Part shown: one piece after another, positions 33,576-41,479 of the stretch | Position numbering within the stretch: the first letter of the stretch is position 1 | How the letters are laid out: each line of letters begins with the position of its first letter | Origin: Acidimicrobiaceae bacterium | GTDB taxonomy: Bacteria; Actinomycetota; Acidimicrobiia; Acidimicrobiales; Aldehydirespiratoraceae | Length of the DNA stretch: 64,000 bases | Assembly: GCA_009837445.1 (NCBI GenBank) | Contig: VXTM01000009.1 | Coordinates: 85,352-149,351, forward strand | Reading direction: 5' to 3' | Program-made: the position numbers and the translations under genes | The notes under the pieces: generated by a model | Told to the model about the DNA's origin: nothing | The model's database searches: none | The model's input: only the letters and a program-made list of their open reading frames with translations

Positions 33576-34570
33576 CAGTAGAGGGTCCTCTCGATCATCG
33601 ACAGGATCCACCCACCCGAGGTGGTCGGCTCGTAGCGGGGCGGGTCGTCAACCGAGGTGCAGGTGGGGATGCACTCGATGCGAGCGTCGTAGGTCGGCTG
33701 GTGGAAGAAGGCGATCGAGATGCGGTCTCCCAGGTCTCCGGTGGGGGTGACCACCCGGTGAAGGGTCGACACCCAGCGGTCGTTGGTCCACGCCGCCATC
33801 AGGTCACCCAGGTTTACCACGAAGGAGCCGGCCACCACCGGCACGTCCTCCCAGTCCCCCTCGGGCGACTTGATCTGCAGGCCGGGCCCGCCGTCGTGGT
33901 ACAGGATCGTCAGGCTTCCCCAGTCCGAGTGGGCGCCCCGCCGGAACTGCCCCGGCGCGGCGGGGGCGTCGAGGGCCGGATAGTGGTTGACGGTCAGGTT
34001 GGTGATGTGGTCGGCGACCTTGTCGTCGAACCAGCGCTCGTCGAGGTCCAGCGCCAGCGCCATCAGCCGCATGAGCTTGACGGCCAAGCCCTCCATCACC
34101 TCGTAGTAGGCCTCGAAGGCCTCCTTGAAGTCGGGGACCCGCTCGGGGTCGGGCCAGATGTTGGGGGCGAAGAACCCCTCCCGCCCCTCGCGCCGGCCCG
34201 CCCGTTGCGCCACTTCCGGGTCGTCGAACCGGTTGATGGTGTAGAGCTCGCACAGGTCGGGCAAAGACTCGTCGTCTCGCGACAGCGCCAGGGCCGAGCC
34301 CTGGGAGGGCGTGAAGCCCCGGTACACGCCGGTGGTGCCCACATAGGCCAGCTTCTCCTCGTGGGGCAGGGAGAAGAACCGCCGCGACGCTGCGTCGATC
34401 CGCTGCACCACCCCGTCGTCAACGCCGTGCCCGGTGATCACGAGAAAGCCCACGTCCTCGCACGCCCGGCCGATGATGTCCACGGCCTCGTCGCGCCGCG
34501 GCCCCGGCTCGAACGCGCCTGACAGGTCCACCAGCGGCACCCGGGAAACCACCCCCGCTGAGACCGTCAT
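33575..34570 (-). CDS. 2OG-Fe(II) oxygenase, isopenicillin N synthase-like (paralogue 3)
   Basis: A 331-residue paralogue with an intact triad (His214, Asp216, His271) and Arg284. It groups with paralogue 4: both have GAHSDWGSLTILYHDG, VTPTGD and a short ...TLY/TIY end instead of RKTTTY. Its stop shares a base with the start of paralogue 2. The first 18 residues (MTVSAGVVSRVPLVDLSG) are identical to those of paralogue 2, a sign of local gene conversion or recent duplication of the 5' end. Upstream lie 42 bp and the deaminase gene. Confidence 0.88.
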   Translation of the reverse strand: MTVSAGVVSRVPLVDLSGAFEPGPRRDEAVDIIGRACEDVGFLVITGHGVDDGVVQRIDAASRRFFSLPHEEKLAYVGTTGVYRGFTPSQGSALALSRDDESLPDLCELYTINRFDDPEVAQRAGRREGREGFFAPNIWPDPERVPDFKEAFEAYYEVMEGLAVKLMRLMALALDLDERWFDDKVADHITNLTVNHYPALDAPAAPGQFRRGAHSDWGSLTILYHDGGPGLQIKSPEGDWEDVPVVAGSFVVNLGDLMAAWTNDRWVSTLHRVVTPTGDLGDRISIAFFHQPTYDARIECIPTCTSVDDPPRYEPTTSGGWILSMIERTLY

Positions 34571-34612
34571 CGTGAGCCCTCCCCTTTCGGCATCGCGGCG
34601 CCTGGCACGACT

Positions 34613-35092
34613 CTAGCCAGGACCGTCTTTGCGCCCGCCCGCACTGGACGGCACAGTCGACCACACCTCGGGGTCGGTCGCCAACCAGTCGGCGAACATT
34701 GCCACACAGGCCTCGTCGTGCAGCCTGGTGGTGGAGACTCCGGCGGAAGCCAGCCAGTCCAGGGCCTCGTCGGACCAGCTCTGGCTGTCTCCCACCACCA
34801 CCGCGCCGATGCCGAGGAACCGCACCAGGCCCGAGCAGTACCAGCAGGGCGTCATCGTGGTCACCAGCGTGGTGCCGGAGTAGTCGCTCAGCGGGCCCGC
34901 GTCCCCGATGGCGACGGTCTCGGCGTGGAGCAGGAAGTCGCCCTGCTGGACATTGCCGTTGCACCCGGCTCCGAGCACGGCGCCGTCAGCGTCAACCAGT
35001 GCGGCACCGATGGGCACTCCCCCCTCGGCCAGACCCCTGCGGGCCTGCGCATAGGCCAGCGCCAGCAGTCCGCCGGGGTCGAGCTTCGGCAC
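34613..35092 (-). CDS. cytosine deaminase-like nucleobase deaminase (yeast FCY1 type)
   Basis: A 159-residue zinc deaminase starting at GTG 35092. GGVPIGAALVDADGAVLGAG, then LHAETVA (His and catalytic Glu) and TTMTPCWYCSGL (zinc cysteines) are present. The wording around these motifs, the spacing and the C-terminal DEACVAMFADWLATDPEVW follow yeast cytosine deaminase much more closely than tRNA adenosine deaminases. The length (158 in yeast) also fits. It would convert cytosine or 5-methylcytosine to uracil or thymine. It is embedded between oxygenase paralogues 4 and 3 and read in the same direction, with 11-bp and 42-bp gaps. The in-frame extension upstream overlaps paralogue 4 and is rejected. 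Confidence 0.85.
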   Translation of the reverse strand: MPKLDPGGLLALAYAQARRGLAEGGVPIGAALVDADGAVLGAGCNGNVQQGDFLLHAETVAIGDAGPLSDYSGTTLVTTMTPCWYCSGLVRFLGIGAVVVGDSQSWSDEALDWLASAGVSTTRLHDEACVAMFADWLATDPEVWSTVPSSAGGRKDGPG

Positions 35093-35103
35093 TGCGGGCC
35101 CTG

Positions 35104-36099
35104 TCAGTAGATGGTCTTCTGGAGCATGGACAGGATCCACCCGCCCGAGGTGGTGGGCTCGTGGCGGGGTGGATCGTCGGGTGACGTGCATGTGGGGATG
35201 CACTCGATGTGAGCGTCGTAGGTGGGCTGATGGAAGAACGCGATCGAGACGCGGTCTCCCATGTCCCCGGTGGGGGTGACCACCCGGTGGAGAGTCGACA
35301 CCCAGCGGTCGTTCGTCCACGCCGCCATCAGGTCGCCGAGGTTGATCACGAAGGAGTCGGGAACGACAGGGACATCCTCCCACTCACCGTCGGGCGACAT
35401 GACCTGCAGACCAGGCTCGCCGTCGTGGTACAGGATCGTCAGGCTTCCCCAGTCGGAGTGAGCGCCCCGCCGGAACTGCCCGGGCGGTGCAGGTTCGTCA
35501 AGGGCGGGGTAGTGGTGGACGGTCAGGTTCGTGATGTGGTCGCAGATCTTGTCATCGAACCAGTGCTCGTCCAGGTTCAGAGCGAGGGCCATGAGCCTCA
35601 TGAGCTTCACGGCCAGGTCCTCCATCACCTCGTAGTACGTCTCCAAGGCCTCCCTGAACCCGGGCACGTGGTCGGGCCTGGGCCAGATGTTGGGAGCGAA
35701 GAACTGCTCGCGCCCCTCGCGCAGCCCGGCCCGCACGGCGACCTCGGGATCATCGAAACGGTTGACGGTGTACAGCTCGCACAGATCGGGCAACGACTCG
35801 TCCTCGCGCGACAGCGCGAGCGCCGACGCCTCAGACGGTGTGAAGCCTCGATAGGTCCCCGGCGGCGCGACATAGTCGAGCTTCTCGTCGTGGGGGAGAG
35901 CGAAGAACCGGCGGGCGGCGTCGTCGATCCGGTGCACCACCTCGTCGGGCACACCGTGGCCCGTGATCACCAGGAAGCCCACGTCCTCGCAAGCACGCCG
36001 GATGACATCCACCACATGGTCTCTCTGGGGGCCCGGCTCGAAGGTGCCAGAGAGGTCCACGAGCGGAACCCGCTGCGACACCTTGAGTGCGTTTGTCAT
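35104..36099 (-). CDS. 2OG-Fe(II) oxygenase, isopenicillin N synthase-like (paralogue 4)
   Basis: A 331-residue paralogue, first of the four in transcription order. His214 and Asp216 (GAHSDWGSLT), His271 (STLHRVV) and Arg284 (DRVSIAFF) are intact. The ATG at 36099 is preferred over the frame start at 36123 because AAGGAGAG lies about 10 bp upstream of it. It is closest to paralogue 3. It sits 50 bp after the second substrate-binding lipoprotein gene. The substrate is inferred to be a pyrimidine or similar small heterocycle, from the deaminase and NMT1-like neighbours only. Confidence 0.88.
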   Translation of the reverse strand: MTNALKVSQRVPLVDLSGTFEPGPQRDHVVDVIRRACEDVGFLVITGHGVPDEVVHRIDDAARRFFALPHDEKLDYVAPPGTYRGFTPSEASALALSREDESLPDLCELYTVNRFDDPEVAVRAGLREGREQFFAPNIWPRPDHVPGFREALETYYEVMEDLAVKLMRLMALALNLDEHWFDDKICDHITNLTVHHYPALDEPAPPGQFRRGAHSDWGSLTILYHDGEPGLQVMSPDGEWEDVPVVPDSFVINLGDLMAAWTNDRWVSTLHRVVTPTGDMGDRVSIAFFHQPTYDAHIECIPTCTSPDDPPRHEPTTSGGWILSMLQKTIY

Positions 36100-36149
36100 T
36101 GGGACGGCTCTCTCCTTAGGCACTCATCCCGTCAAGGCGGGAGCGGCCG

Positions 36150-37412
36150 TCAGAATCCAATCGACGGATCGATGAACTCGTTCGTGTACAGGTCGGTGGC
36201 CTCGAGGTCTTCGGGAACCCCGTCGACCACGTCCTTGAGCAGTTGCACGACGCGCTCCATCCGAGCCTCATCGATATTGCCCACGATGTCATCGGGCCCG
36301 TTGCCTACCAGGCCGAGCTCGAGGGCGGTCGCGGCCGAGTAGTCCATCTGACCCGGATGCAGCACCCAGGACGACGCGATCTCCTCGACGATGTCGAGGA
36401 TCAGCTGACTCGTCGGAGCATGGTTGGCATAGTGGTCCAGGACGGCCTGCTGGAAGATCGGGACCACCAGCTCGAGACAGGGGCGCAGTTCTTCAAGAGC
36501 GCCTGCCCGGATCACCATCGGCTGGGCGTATATCTCGAACCCGGAGTCATGAACGAGCATGTAGTCGACCGGCTTGCCCCACTCCTCGAGCGCGTTCTCG
36601 TAGAACCAGGGCTCGCTGCTGGCGAACCCCTGCTGGGCATAGTTGCCGTTGGCGGCGACGAACCGGGCCGGCGTCCCGTCGTAGGACGGGTCGAGTTGGT
36701 CGGCGTTGAGGATGCCGGCGCCGACCATGTAGTCGACGTAGAGAGCGCCGCCGAAGTGGAAGACAGTGACGCCGGACTCCCCGATCTCCTCGAAGCTCGA
36801 GAACGAGAGCTCCTCGGGGTTCCACATGAGGATCTGCGGATTGATCTCGAAGGGCGCCGCCACCGCGATGGTGGGGACCTCCTCGAAGGCGGCGACCTGC
36901 TCGTCGGTGTTCGCCCAGCCGAGGTGGATGTTGTCGTCGAGCTGCATCGTGGTCGTCATCGGCTGGAAGCCGAGGTAGGGGCCACCGGCACGGATCTCGA
37001 GGTTGATCCCGGTGTTGAGCAGCGGTCCCGTGTAGATGCCGGCCTCGGCATCGAGCTCTCCGGCGTCGCCTATCAGGTAGTAGGCGTAGCCGTGCTCGGG
37101 GGACGGGTACCAGTCCGTCTGCAGCACCAGCGGGTCTGGACACACACCCGACAGGTCGACAGCCATGGGATCCGGTGCCGCCGCGGGCTCCTCATCCGGC
37201 ATATCCTCTGCGGGCGCCTCGGTGGGTGCAGGTTCAGGTGCGGGCTCCTCAGCCGGCTCAGGCTCAGCGGGGGCGGGCGCCTCCTCGGCGGGCTCGCTGG
37301 GCGCGGCCGGTTCGGCAGCAGTCTCATCGGTGTCTGAGTCGTCCCCGCAGGCAGCCGCGATCAGCGCCAGAAGCGTCAGGATTATGGCCAGTCGTCTCAT
37401 TCGTCCCCCCAT
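36150..37412 (-). CDS. NMT1/THI5-like ABC transporter substrate-binding lipoprotein (copy 2)
   Basis: About 420 residues. Signal helix and lipobox IAAAC (Cys22) are followed by a roughly 70-residue linker made almost only of Pro, Ala and Glu. The binding domain begins at PLVLQTDWYPSPEHGYAYYLIG. It is paralogous to copy 1 at 28632 but has the added linker, which probably spans the envelope. The ATG at 37412 has AGGGGGAAA 8 bp upstream; an ATG at 37400 is possible. It is the first gene after the regulator and has its own likely promoter. Two binding proteins with one permease/ATPase suggest two ligands for a shared transporter. Confidence 0.85.
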   Translation of the reverse strand: MGGRMRRLAIILTLLALIAAACGDDSDTDETAAEPAAPSEPAEEAPAPAEPEPAEEPAPEPAPTEAPAEDMPDEEPAAAPDPMAVDLSGVCPDPLVLQTDWYPSPEHGYAYYLIGDAGELDAEAGIYTGPLLNTGINLEIRAGGPYLGFQPMTTTMQLDDNIHLGWANTDEQVAAFEEVPTIAVAAPFEINPQILMWNPEELSFSSFEEIGESGVTVFHFGGALYVDYMVGAGILNADQLDPSYDGTPARFVAANGNYAQQGFASSEPWFYENALEEWGKPVDYMLVHDSGFEIYAQPMVIRAGALEELRPCLELVVPIFQQAVLDHYANHAPTSQLILDIVEEIASSWVLHPGQMDYSAATALELGLVGNGPDDIVGNIDEARMERVVQLLKDVVDGVPEDLEATDLYTNEFIDPSIGF

Positions 37413-37463
37413 GGTCGTTTCCCCCTGGTGTTTGATACCACGAACTTCGCCGCAGATATTTTC

Positions 37464-37493
37464 ACTGTACATAAACGTCTGAGACGGCGTCAA
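37464..37493 (-). promoter_or_regulatory. promoter with internal 11-bp palindrome upstream of the binding-protein/oxygenase operon
   Basis: On the minus strand TTGACG (37488-37493) and TACAGT (37464-37469) are spaced by 18 bp. Between them lies the perfect palindrome CGTCTGAGACG (37476-37486). A repressor bound there would cover both promoter elements. The regulator gene directly upstream is the obvious candidate. The position 50-90 bp before the lipoprotein start fits. Confidence 0.5.
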
Positions 37494-37508
37494 GAGGCCG
37501 CGTGTGGC

Positions 37509-38129
37509 TCAGCCTCCCCTGCTGTCCTCCCTGACGGTGACGAGGAGTGTGACCGCCTCCTCGTCGCCGACTCTTCGAGACCTGTGCGGCACCCGCCCGT
37601 CGTAGCAGACGCAGTCCCCGGCTCGCATCTCGATGATCTCGCCGTCGATGTCCTTCTCGATGACCCCCTCGATCACGACGAGCAGCTCCTCGCCGGGGTG
37701 CTCGTAGTACGGGCCGAAACTCTTGGGGAGCCCGCGGAACTCCAGGGCGGTCAGGGACCGGGCGTCCCGCACCAGCGACCGGGCGATCCCGGACGCCTTG
37801 TCGATGTCGTGGTCGACGTCTCGCGGGTCGCCGCGACGGACCAGAGAGTACGGCTTCGTCTCTTCGAGCGACAGCAGGGCCTGAGCAGTGGTGCCCAACA
37901 TGCGGGCCACCCGGTGAAGCGACGTGATTCGGGGCCTGGCAAGCCCCCGCTCCAGCTGGCTGAGGAATGACGGCGACAGGTCGGTCTTCGCCGCGAGCTC
38001 CTTCAGTGAGAGTCCCGCCCTGACCCGGCGTTCACGGATCTGGCGACCGAGCGCTAGATCGAGATCCCGCAACTCGCTCATTTCTTGGAGTTCGCTCAGG
38101 CTCTCAGTGCTCGGGAGCGGCGACGCCAT
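37509..38129 (-). CDS. XRE-family regulator with C-terminal cupin
   Basis: A 206-residue protein. Residues about 29-84 are a lambda-Cro/XRE helix-turn-helix (IRERRVRAGLSLKELAAKTDLSPSFLSQLERG). Residues about 130-206 are a cupin (YYEHPGEELLVVIEGVIEKDIDGE, MRAGDCVCYDGRVPHRSRR), which probably senses a small ligand. This architecture is usual for local regulators of catabolic clusters. It lies 96 bp upstream of the second lipoprotein gene, in the same direction, and a palindromic site sits in that gap. The ATG at 38129 gives normal family length; the frame further upstream is Arg-rich and rejected. An ATG at 38081 is also possible. Confidence 0.87.
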   Translation of the reverse strand: MASPLPSTESLSELQEMSELRDLDLALGRQIRERRVRAGLSLKELAAKTDLSPSFLSQLERGLARPRITSLHRVARMLGTTAQALLSLEETKPYSLVRRGDPRDVDHDIDKASGIARSLVRDARSLTALEFRGLPKSFGPYYEHPGEELLVVIEGVIEKDIDGEIIEMRAGDCVCYDGRVPHRSRRVGDEEAVTLLVTVREDSRGG

Positions 38130-38242
38130 GGGCCAGCACCATACAAGCCCCGGGAGGGCCGCCGCGTCACCGCCGACCGGCTCTGCTCGCCCGGTCTCGC
38201 GGCGCCGGTCGCTGTCACACCGGTGCCGTAGGGTGCGCACCC

Positions 38243-41200
38243 GTGACGATCGCCTGCGTGACCACGGCCTACGGTGCGGCCGCCCACGAGGCGCTGGCGA
38301 CGGCCGTGGCACGGGCCAAGGATCGCGACCCGCTCGCCCCGGTCACCGTCGTCGTGCCCAACCATTACGTGGGCCTGGCCGCCCGCCGGGCGCTGGGCCG
38401 ACGCAGCCACAACGGCACTCGAGGGGTTGCCGCCGTCGCCTTCCACACCGCCTACGACCTCGCCGAGCGTCTCGGCGGGGCCGAGATGGCCGCCGAGGGG
38501 CGACGGGGCGTGACTATGACGGTCATCGCCGCCGCGGTCCGCACCGTGCTGCGGCGCGATCCCGGGCACTTCCGGGGCGTGGAGACCCATCCGGCCACCG
38601 AGCGGGCCCTCACCCGAGCCCACCGCGAGCTGTCCGAACTCGAGGGCGGGCAGCTCCGTGCGCTGGCTGCGCAGTCGCCGCGGGCTGCCGACGTGGTGAG
38701 GATCCACCAGCAGGTCGCGGCCGACCTCGAAACGCGCTTCAGCAACGAGCAGCAGCTCTCGCGGGCTGCGGCAGCGGCGGTGCGGGCCGATCCCGCCGCG
38801 GTGGCGCGCCAACTCGGACCGATGATCGTGTTCCTGCCCCAGAGGATCACCCACAGCCAGGCCGGCCTGCTGCGTGCGGTCGGCAAGGCGACGGACACGA
38901 CGATCGTCGCTGGCGCGACAGGAGCCGAGGACGCCGACGCTGTGGTGGTCGCCTCGGTTCGCAGGCTCGGTGCCGAGCTCGACGCCCCGGCACGACGAAG
39001 CGGGCAAGGCCGAGCGGGGGCCACCGTGGAGGCTCTCAGCGTGTCCGATGCCGACGATGAAGTGCGCCACGCCGTGCGGGCTGTCGTCAACGCCGCCCGG
39101 GCCGGCACCCCCCTGGGGCGATGCGCCATCGTCTACGGCGTCGAGAGCCCCTACGTGCGCCTGATCAGCGATGCGCTCGACGCGGCCGGCATCCGACGCT
39201 GCGGCGCCGCCTCCCGAACGGTGGAGACGTCGCTGCTGGGGCGGTCGCTGCTCGAGATGCTGGCCTTGCCAGACCGCGGGTTCTCCCGGCGCGTCGTGAT
39301 GGCTTGGCTGGCCAGCGCCCCGGTGAGCGTCAGACGGCCCGATACGGACGCTGGCGCACCCGACGGTGAGGCCGGCGGCGGCGAACCGGCGGCTCGCCAC
39401 CGATGGCAGGGGGTGCCGAGCGCGGCGTGGGAGCGGGAGGCCCGAGCCGCCCGGGTGGAGTCCGGGATCGAAAGCTGGAGGCGCAGGCTCACCCGGTACG
39501 CCGAGGACTGCACCGCCGAGGCCGACCATCACGCCGCCGACGAGGAGCAGGCATGGCGCGGCGACAGGCATCGGCGCAGGGCCGAGCGTTCGCTGGAGCT
39601 GCTGAGCTTCGTCGAGGAGCTCCACGCCGACTTGGATCCCCGCCCGGCGCCGCGCACCTGGGCCGAGCTGGCCGGCTGGTGCCAGAAGCTGATCCAGAAG
39701 TACCTCGGCGGGCGGCTGCGCCGGAGCTGGCCGGAGGAGGAGCGGCAGATGGCCGAGAGGGTGGACCGCGCCGTCAGCCGTCTCGGAGACCTCGACGGCA
39801 CCGACGACGAGCCCTCCGTGGCCGCCTTCGGGCGGGCGCTGAGGCTTGAGTTGGAGGGGGCTGCGCACCGCCACGGGCACCTCGGTGCAGGCGTGCTGGT
39901 CGGGCCGGTCGACCTGGCCCTAGGGGTGGAACTCGACCTGGCCGTCGTATGCGGCATGGCCGAGGGGACCTTTCCCGCCCGCCGCAACGACGACGCTCTG
40001 CTGCCGGATCGGGAGCGGTTGGTAGCCGGCGGCGATTTGCCCGCCCGAGCCGACCGTCCCGGAGACGACCACCGGGCGCTGCTGGCGATCGTGGCCGCCG
40101 CTGGGCGGTCGCTGCTGCTGCACCCCCGCGGCGATCTCCGCCGGGCCGCGGACCGGTCGCCGAGCCGTTGGCTGACCGAGGAGGCGGGCGAGGCCCAGGA
40201 GGTGCCATCATTCGTGGCCGGGCTGCGTCGCACCGGGTTCCCGGCCCACGCCCAGGAGTACGACACCCGGTGCGTGCTCGACTGGTACGAGGCCCGCGCC
40301 CGCACCGAGAGCCCCTGGAGCGAGCTGGCCCGGATTCCAGGTGTGCAGCGGCGTCCAGAGCTCATCCGGGGCATCGAACTGCGCCGGGCCCGCATGTCGC
40401 CGAGGCTCACCCGCTTCGACGGCAACCTGCCGGCCGGCGACCTCCGGGGGGCCGTTCTGGCGCACCCGGCGGGCGGCGAGACGACCTCCGCCTCCCGGCT
40501 GGAGATGTGGGCGGGATGTCCCCACGCCTACTTCATGCGATACGTCCTGAGGGTCGAGGCCATCGACGACGCCGACGACGACCACCGCATCAGCCCGCTG
40601 GAGCGGGGGAGCCTCGTGCACCGGATCCTCGAGCGCTGGCTGGCCGAGGCCATCGCCGAGGGCGCAGTGCCCGCGCCCTCGGCGCGCTGGCCCGAATCGT
40701 GGCGGGCCCACCTGCTCGCCGTCGGGGAGGCCGAGTGCGACCGGCTCGCGGCCCGGGGCCTGGTCGGGCGCAGGCTCTACTGGGACCACGACCGCCGCCA
40801 GATCCTCGCCGACCTCGCCAGCTTCCTCGACTTCGACGACGAGCAGCGCGCCCGCTACCAGTCGCAGCCCGCGGCGGTGGAGCTCGGCTTCGGAATGCCC
40901 CATAGTGCCAGCGGCCCCGTCAGCGTCGAGATCGGCAATGGGCGGTCCATGAACGTCCGGGGGTCGATCGACCGCGTCGACGCCATCCCGCACGTCGGCC
41001 TGCTGGTGGTCGACTACAAGACGGGCTCCTCCCGCGACTACGAGAAGCTCGGCCCCGAAGACCCGACGCTGGGCGGCCACCGTCTCCAACTGGTCCTCTA
41101 CGACCTCGCGGCCCGCCGCCTGCTCGGCATCGCGGACACCGCCGACGGGCACGGCGCCTACTGGTTCGTGTCGACCAAGGGGCAATTCAGCGACATCGGC

Positions 41201-41479
41201 TACGCCACCAACGCCGCTCGCCGGCGGGTCCTCGAGGCGGTGAACGCAATCGTCGACGGCGTCGGTGACGGCCTGTTCCCGCTGCACCCCGACGAGCCGG
41301 TGTGGAGGCCGTGGGTGCCGTGCGGCTACTGCGACCCCGACGGCATGGGCACCCGCGACCAATGGCGCAACTTTCAGCGCAAGCGTGACGATCCAGCCCT
41401 AGCCCGCTACCTCGACCTCGTCGATCCCGGCCGCGAGCCCTCCGAGGCGGCCCAGAGCGCCCAAGGAGCGACCCGATGA
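38243..41479 (+). CDS. addB: AddB-like helicase-nuclease subunit
   Basis: A 1078-residue protein. The N-terminus has a strand-loop pattern like a UvrD-type motor, but Walker A is lost (TTAYGAAAHEA, no GKT), as is common in the second subunit of such enzymes. The C-terminal PD-(D/E)xK nuclease has Asp924-Tyr-Lys926 (VVDYKTG) and a following QLVLYDLAA. Cysteines that would hold an iron-sulphur cluster are Cys759 (WAGCPHAY), Cys1027 and Cys1030 (CGYC); the usual fourth cysteine position appears to be Gly. It pairs with the helicase gene downstream (4-bp overlap) for double-strand-break processing. The start is a GTG, 113 bp from the divergent XRE gene. Confidence 0.83.
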   Translation: MTIACVTTAYGAAAHEALATAVARAKDRDPLAPVTVVVPNHYVGLAARRALGRRSHNGTRGVAAVAFHTAYDLAERLGGAEMAAEGRRGVTMTVIAAAVRTVLRRDPGHFRGVETHPATERALTRAHRELSELEGGQLRALAAQSPRAADVVRIHQQVAADLETRFSNEQQLSRAAAAAVRADPAAVARQLGPMIVFLPQRITHSQAGLLRAVGKATDTTIVAGATGAEDADAVVVASVRRLGAELDAPARRSGQGRAGATVEALSVSDADDEVRHAVRAVVNAARAGTPLGRCAIVYGVESPYVRLISDALDAAGIRRCGAASRTVETSLLGRSLLEMLALPDRGFSRRVVMAWLASAPVSVRRPDTDAGAPDGEAGGGEPAARHRWQGVPSAAWEREARAARVESGIESWRRRLTRYAEDCTAEADHHAADEEQAWRGDRHRRRAERSLELLSFVEELHADLDPRPAPRTWAELAGWCQKLIQKYLGGRLRRSWPEEERQMAERVDRAVSRLGDLDGTDDEPSVAAFGRALRLELEGAAHRHGHLGAGVLVGPVDLALGVELDLAVVCGMAEGTFPARRNDDALLPDRERLVAGGDLPARADRPGDDHRALLAIVAAAGRSLLLHPRGDLRRAADRSPSRWLTEEAGEAQEVPSFVAGLRRTGFPAHAQEYDTRCVLDWYEARARTESPWSELARIPGVQRRPELIRGIELRRARMSPRLTRFDGNLPAGDLRGAVLAHPAGGETTSASRLEMWAGCPHAYFMRYVLRVEAIDDADDDHRISPLERGSLVHRILERWLAEAIAEGAVPAPSARWPESWRAHLLAVGEAECDRLAARGLVGRRLYWDHDRRQILADLASFLDFDDEQRARYQSQPAAVELGFGMPHSASGPVSVEIGNGRSMNVRGSIDRVDAIPHVGLLVVDYKTGSSRDYEKLGPEDPTLGGHRLQLVLYDLAARRLLGIADTADGHGAYWFVSTKGQFSDIGYATNAARRRVLEAVNAIVDGVGDGLFPLHPDEPVWRPWVPCGYCDPDGMGTRDQWRNFQRKRDDPALARYLDLVDPGREPSEAAQSAQGATR

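Noticed and set aside
34613..35383. Longer deaminase frame reaching into oxygenase paralogue 4
   Set aside because: The extension is antigenic-looking Arg/His-rich shadow of the oxygenase gene; the GTG at 35092 yields a protein of normal cytosine deaminase length.
31582..36099. Four similar genes considered as an assembly artefact
   Set aside because: They differ throughout, fall into two subfamilies with different C-termini, and are interrupted by a unique deaminase gene.
37175..37330. Repetitive sequence in the second binding-protein gene
   Set aside because: It is a low-complexity Pro/Ala/Glu linker of an exported lipoprotein, not a mobile or regulatory repeat.
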